Of a stretch of DNA of 11,234 bases, positions 7,978 through 11,234 are shown piece after piece. The translations under genes were made by a program, and so were the position numbers. The notes beneath the pieces are model-generated. The model made no database searches. It was not told the origin of the DNA and saw nothing but the letters and a program-made list of their open reading frames with translations. This DNA comes from Amylostereum areolatum (taxonomy: Eukaryota; Basidiomycota; Agaricomycetes; Russulales; Stereaceae): assembly GCA_012932865.1 (NCBI GenBank), contig SAXG01000184.1, forward strand, positions 1 through 11,234. Direction: 5' to 3'. Each line of letters begins with the position of its first letter. Position 1 is the stretch's first letter.

Positions 7978-9250
7978 TAGGGGGTAAAAATGTGAATTAT
8001 TATTATTATTATTTATTACAAATTTTAAATATTACTTTAAATAAATAAAAAATAAATAAAAAGATAGTAAAAAAAAATTATAACTTTAAAAGTATCGATG
8101 ACAATTTAGTATAAACATCAAATAGTAATTTAAAGGAATTATTAAGGATAACTAGCAAATTTATAAAAAAGGAGGAATAATCCAAAAGCCACAAGGTTTA
8201 ATAAAATTTATTAAATCCTCTAAATTGTGGCGATCCTAAGGGAAACCTTTATTATAAAAACTTCCTGAAGCAAAACATTGTATTAAGGAAAGGAAAGGAA
8301 ATCAACCGAGACTCCGAAAGTAATGGTGAGTGAAATCGGATTAGCCTTAAGAAATAACAAATTTGAAAAATTAAAAATAATATTATTTAAGAATGGAGTG
8401 GAATCCTTTCAATTCTAATATTAGATTTATAAAATTTTATAACCAAACAAATTAACCACAGAAGGTAATCAGTCCTGTAAAATTATAATTTCTTAACAAA
8501 AAAAGTATAAAAATAAATGCATTTTTTAATTAAATTCTTAATTAAATTAGGCTTACTTTTTTTTAATAAGTACGATGAGAGATAACTTGTCGGAATATAG
8601 GGGTACCATCCTCTAAGGCTAAGTATAATAAATTTAGCGATAGTGAAAAGTACTGTAAAGGAAAAGTTGAAAAAGTGAGTTGTATAACGAAGTGAAATAG
8701 ACTTGAATTAGTAATTCTATAAGCAGTCGAAGTTTTAAATATAAAATGACGGCGTACCTTTTGCATAATGGGTCAGCAAGTTAATGGGAGTAGCAAGGTT
8801 AAAAGCCCTAGCGAAAGCGACTGGACTAATAGTATAAAAAAATGATTAATTTCATTAAATAAATATTTAAAGATTTTAAATTTAAATAGAATAATCCCTT
8901 ATTTGTTAAATTTGCCTTAGGGTAAAAACTTTATTTTTATTTTAATTATAATTTTAATTAATTATAAACAATAATAATAAAAAACAGAAAAGTGATTTAT
9001 TTACTTTTTAATTAGTGTTGGGTAAGTTACTTCTATTAGACCCGAAGCCAGTTGATCTTTCCAAGACCAGATTATAATGGATCGAACGGTTGAATGTTGC
9101 ATAATTCTCCGAAGAGTTTTGGAAAGCGGTGAAATGCCAATCTGAACTGGTGATTGCTGGTTTTCTACGAAACATATTTAAGTATGACATCTATTCAAAA
9201 TTTATGAAGGTACAGCACGGCAATTCCCAATTAATATTAGAATAATAATT

Positions 9251-9274
9251 TATAATTTATTTTATAATTTATTT
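9251..9274 (+). repeat. Tandem 12-nt repeat (two copies) in an rnl expansion segment
   Basis: TATAATTTATTT occurs at 9251-9262 and again at 9263-9274, continuing partially. It lies in a variable, non-conserved part of rnl, consistent with slippage-driven growth. Confidence 0.8.
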
Positions 9275-9903
9275 TATCTTTTAAGCGTTTAGGTTGCGGG
9301 GACCTCGAAAATCTTACCAATGGAAGCGAATCTCGGAAGTACATAAATTGATGATAGATATTCAGACTGCTCATGCTAAGTTGGGTAGTCAAGACGGAAA
9401 CAGCCGAGAACATGGATCAAGGTCCCTAATGATTATTAAGTGAAATTAAGGAAGTTACAAATTGAATGCAGCTGTAAAGTGAGCCTGGTAGTCGCTATCT
9501 TTTAATGACCGTTGTAACAACGTAGCAGCCTTTAGATTGTCGCGCCGAAAATTTAACGGGTCTAAATAATCAACCGATATCCTGTTAATTTAGAATATAT
9601 GTTAAATAAAAAAAATATATATTTTAAATTTAGGTAGTAGAACATTCAGTATAACTGAAGATAAACAGTGTTTCATTGTTTGGAAGTAACTGAAGAGAGA
9701 ATGCTGACATGAGTAACGTAAAAAGAAGTTATAATACTTCTCGCCGAATACGAAAGGGTTATAAGGAAAGGTTAAACCGCCTTATGTTAATGCGGCCTCT
9801 AAGGATCAAAACCAATGTTTTGACTGATGAGTAAAATACTGAAAGTCCATATGGAAATTAAAAAATGGACCAGGAAATTTAAGTTATAATCTTTTGAAAG
9901 ATA

Positions 9904-9950
9904 AAAAAATGTTAATTGGTATTATTAAAAAAGTGCTAATTGGTATTATT
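9904..9950 (+). repeat. Near-perfect tandem repeat of about 24 nt in rnl
   Basis: Two adjacent units (9904-9926 and 9927-9950) share an A6 start and an identical 14-nt core, TAATTGGTATTATT. They differ only by a base change and one insertion between the two parts. The location is a variable region before the conserved domain IV segment. Confidence 0.85.
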
Positions 9951-10700
9951 TTTATTAAGTATTAAGAATTAAATCTACCGTACCCTAAACCGACACAGGT
10001 TCGTAGGTAGAGTATACTAAGGCGTAGAGCTAAAAGTTGTTAAGGAACTCGGCAAGTTCTCCTCATAAGTTTGACGATAAGAGGAACCGTATATATTTTA
10101 ATTAGCCATAATTAGAAAATTTATTACGGTATAATAAAATCGGAAGCCCCGACTGTTTACTAAAAACACAATTCAGAGCAATGATTAAGATCATAGTATT
10201 CTGAATGAAATTTGCCCAATGCCATTAATATAAGAGAGGTGATAGGAAACTGTTACTAATCGAAAGTCTGGTTAATAGCGGTCTTAACTATGAGGATCCA
10301 AAGGTAGCAAAATAAATTGGCCATTAAATGTGGTCTGGTATCAATAATGTAACGATGGCTTCACTGTCTCTACAACTTGCTCAGTGAAATTGAATTACCC
10401 GTGCAGATGCGGGTTACCTCCAGGGGGACGGGAAGACCCTATGCAGCTTTACTGTAGTTAGTTATCATGTTAATCAAAATTCCTTAGTTAATAGTGATTA
10501 GGGATGTCGATAGACTTAAAGTGGAATACCTTCAAATTAAGGTTTGATTAATGTTTACCTTATAATATTTTAATAAATTAAAGGGAGAGTTGACTAATTG
10601 GCAGTTTGACTGGGGCGGTCGTCTTTAATAAAGTAGCAAAGTACATCCAAATATTTTAATTAATACAACCCATCAGGGAATAATATTTGTTTAAGTCCAT

Positions 10701-11035
10701 TTTTCGGCAAGAATAAATATACAGACATAAACATAGATAATTTAAATTATTTAAGCTTTATTCTTAGGAGTGAAACTTTTTAATTTTTATTTAAAAAAAT
10801 AATATAAATAAACTAATTTATATAAGGTAGAGCTAGAAATTGAATGGAGATCATATGTAATAACTTCTCAATGAAGTTTTTTCTTATTTTAAAAAATAAG
10901 TCGAAGTTTTAAGCTGTTAATATAAATATTAGCATGCGTATTATTTATTTTTTAATTTGTTATAATTAGTATTAAACCAAAAACAAATTTTGTTTATTTA
11001 TAATTGGTGATTTATGTTTTGATTTTTTATTTTCA
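10701..11035. other. Unassigned AT-rich stretch between two opposed rnl pieces
   Basis: This stretch should contain the continuation of domain V if rnl were collinear, but I do not recognise it on either strand. It has hairpins, such as AAACAAA/TTTGTTT at 10981-10995. I find no clear group I or group II intron core and no open frame. Confidence 0.5.
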
Positions 11036-11234
11036 AGGTGCAAACAGCCGGGACAATGTGTACTCTCGCCGGCTATCAGCCTGTTATCCCTAGCGTAATT
11101 TTATCGATTGATCCCCGTCTATTCCATATTATAGCGAGGGGTCACTATGCCCTACTTACGTATCTGTGCGACTTAAGTCTTTCAGTTAGGCATGCTTTCC
11201 GCCATTGCGCTCTCCGTAACCATTCACTGGTAAA
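11036..11234 (-). rRNA. rnl: LSU rRNA domain V fragment on the opposite strand
   Basis: Read on the minus strand, this holds a CGCAATGGC segment, then GGGCATAGTGACCC, AGACGGGGATCAA, and CGCTAGGGATAACAGGCTGAT. A stem AGCCGG/CCGGCT follows, ending in GTTTGCACCT. This corresponds to roughly E. coli 2315-2500, including most of one side of the peptidyl-transferase ring. It is the part missing from the end of the + strand rnl. It stops near U2500, where GATGTCGG should follow but AAAATAAAAAATC is found. The 5' end may run past the window edge. The compensated stem suggests it is under selection rather than decayed. One G is missing in the GTTTGGCACC consensus. Confidence 0.88.

Larger units (their letters stand above)
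8085..10700 (+). rRNA. rnl: Large-subunit ribosomal RNA, 5' and central part (domain I to early domain V)
   Basis: This is the mitochondrial LSU rRNA backbone. Landmarks in order: GGAAATCAACCGAGACTCC near 8298 (domain I), and the AATGCTGACATGAGTAACG segment near 9700 (domain III). Next come CCGTACCCTAAACCGACACAGG near 9978, GGAACTCGGCAA near 10043 and GACTGTTTACTAAAAACACA near 10150 (domain IV). Then GGTAGCAAAATAA near 10301, GTGAAATTGAA near 10384, GACGGGAAGACCCTATG near 10427, and TTTGACTGGGGCGGTC near 10605 (domain V). AT-rich expansions interrupt it at about 8880-9000, 9230-9280 and 9900-9960. The 5' end is approximate. After about 10650-10700 similarity to the expected continuation is lost. 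That continuation appears instead on the minus strand at 11036-11234. The rest of the 3' end is not in the window. Confidence 0.93.

Noticed and set aside
7512..8048. + strand frames opposite the dpo 5' end and the tRNA-like sequence
   Set aside because: They are shadows of the dpo frame, which carries the motifs and is continuous for 941 codons.
8563..9190. Minus-strand frames inside rnl
   Set aside because: They are antisense to conserved rRNA and have no protein-like features.

Overview
This window is fungal mitochondrial DNA, most likely from a basidiomycete of the Agaricomycetes type. The evidence is the strong AT bias, UGA read as tryptophan inside every open frame, a full nad6 gene, nad2-like sequence of the mushroom type, and most of a mitochondrial large-subunit rRNA (rnl). 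The taxonomic guess comes from remembered family features, not from a search.

Layout. 1-419 has no gene I can recognise. 420-869 (+) is a truncated copy of the 5' end of nad2. 873-1832 (+) is a 319-residue membrane and coiled-coil protein of unknown function. Converging on it, 1860-3221 (-) is a second unknown membrane protein whose frame holds two in-frame TAA codons but otherwise stays open for 453 codons. 3222-3995 is non-coding and rich in hairpins, including an 11-G tract and a perfect 26-bp palindrome. 3996-4622 (+) is nad6. 5081-7903 (-) is a complete protein-primed family B DNA polymerase (dpo, 940 residues) of the type carried by linear mitochondrial plasmids (invertrons). A tRNA-like sequence (7906-7977, -) lies directly upstream of it. 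rnl runs on the + strand from about 8085 to about 10700. At 11036-11234 a further piece of rnl domain V lies on the opposite strand.

The most interesting structure is a plasmid-nad2 mosaic. The first ~45 codons of dpo match the first codons of nad2 at the same distance from the ATG, and a second strong nad2 match follows out of frame. Just past the dpo stop lies a 32-nt segment that is 31/32 identical to a more downstream part of nad2, in the same orientation. The simplest reading is that dpo sits inside, or was fused into, a second nad2 5' copy, inverted relative to the copy at 420. The two copies bracket the unknown ORFs and nad6. This looks like the scar of linear-plasmid integration or recombination at nad2. 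The plasmid's usual RNA polymerase gene is not in the window.

The second notable structure is the rRNA. The + strand rnl reads well from domain I through the start of domain V (the TTTGACTGGGGCGGTC motif), then loses recognisable similarity. About 330 bases later, on the minus strand, comes the stretch of domain V that should follow, up to the peptidyl-transferase sequence around E. coli 2500. The rest of the 3' end is not visible on either strand. This suggests a fragmented or trans-spliced LSU rRNA, or an inversion (real or from assembly) at this locus.
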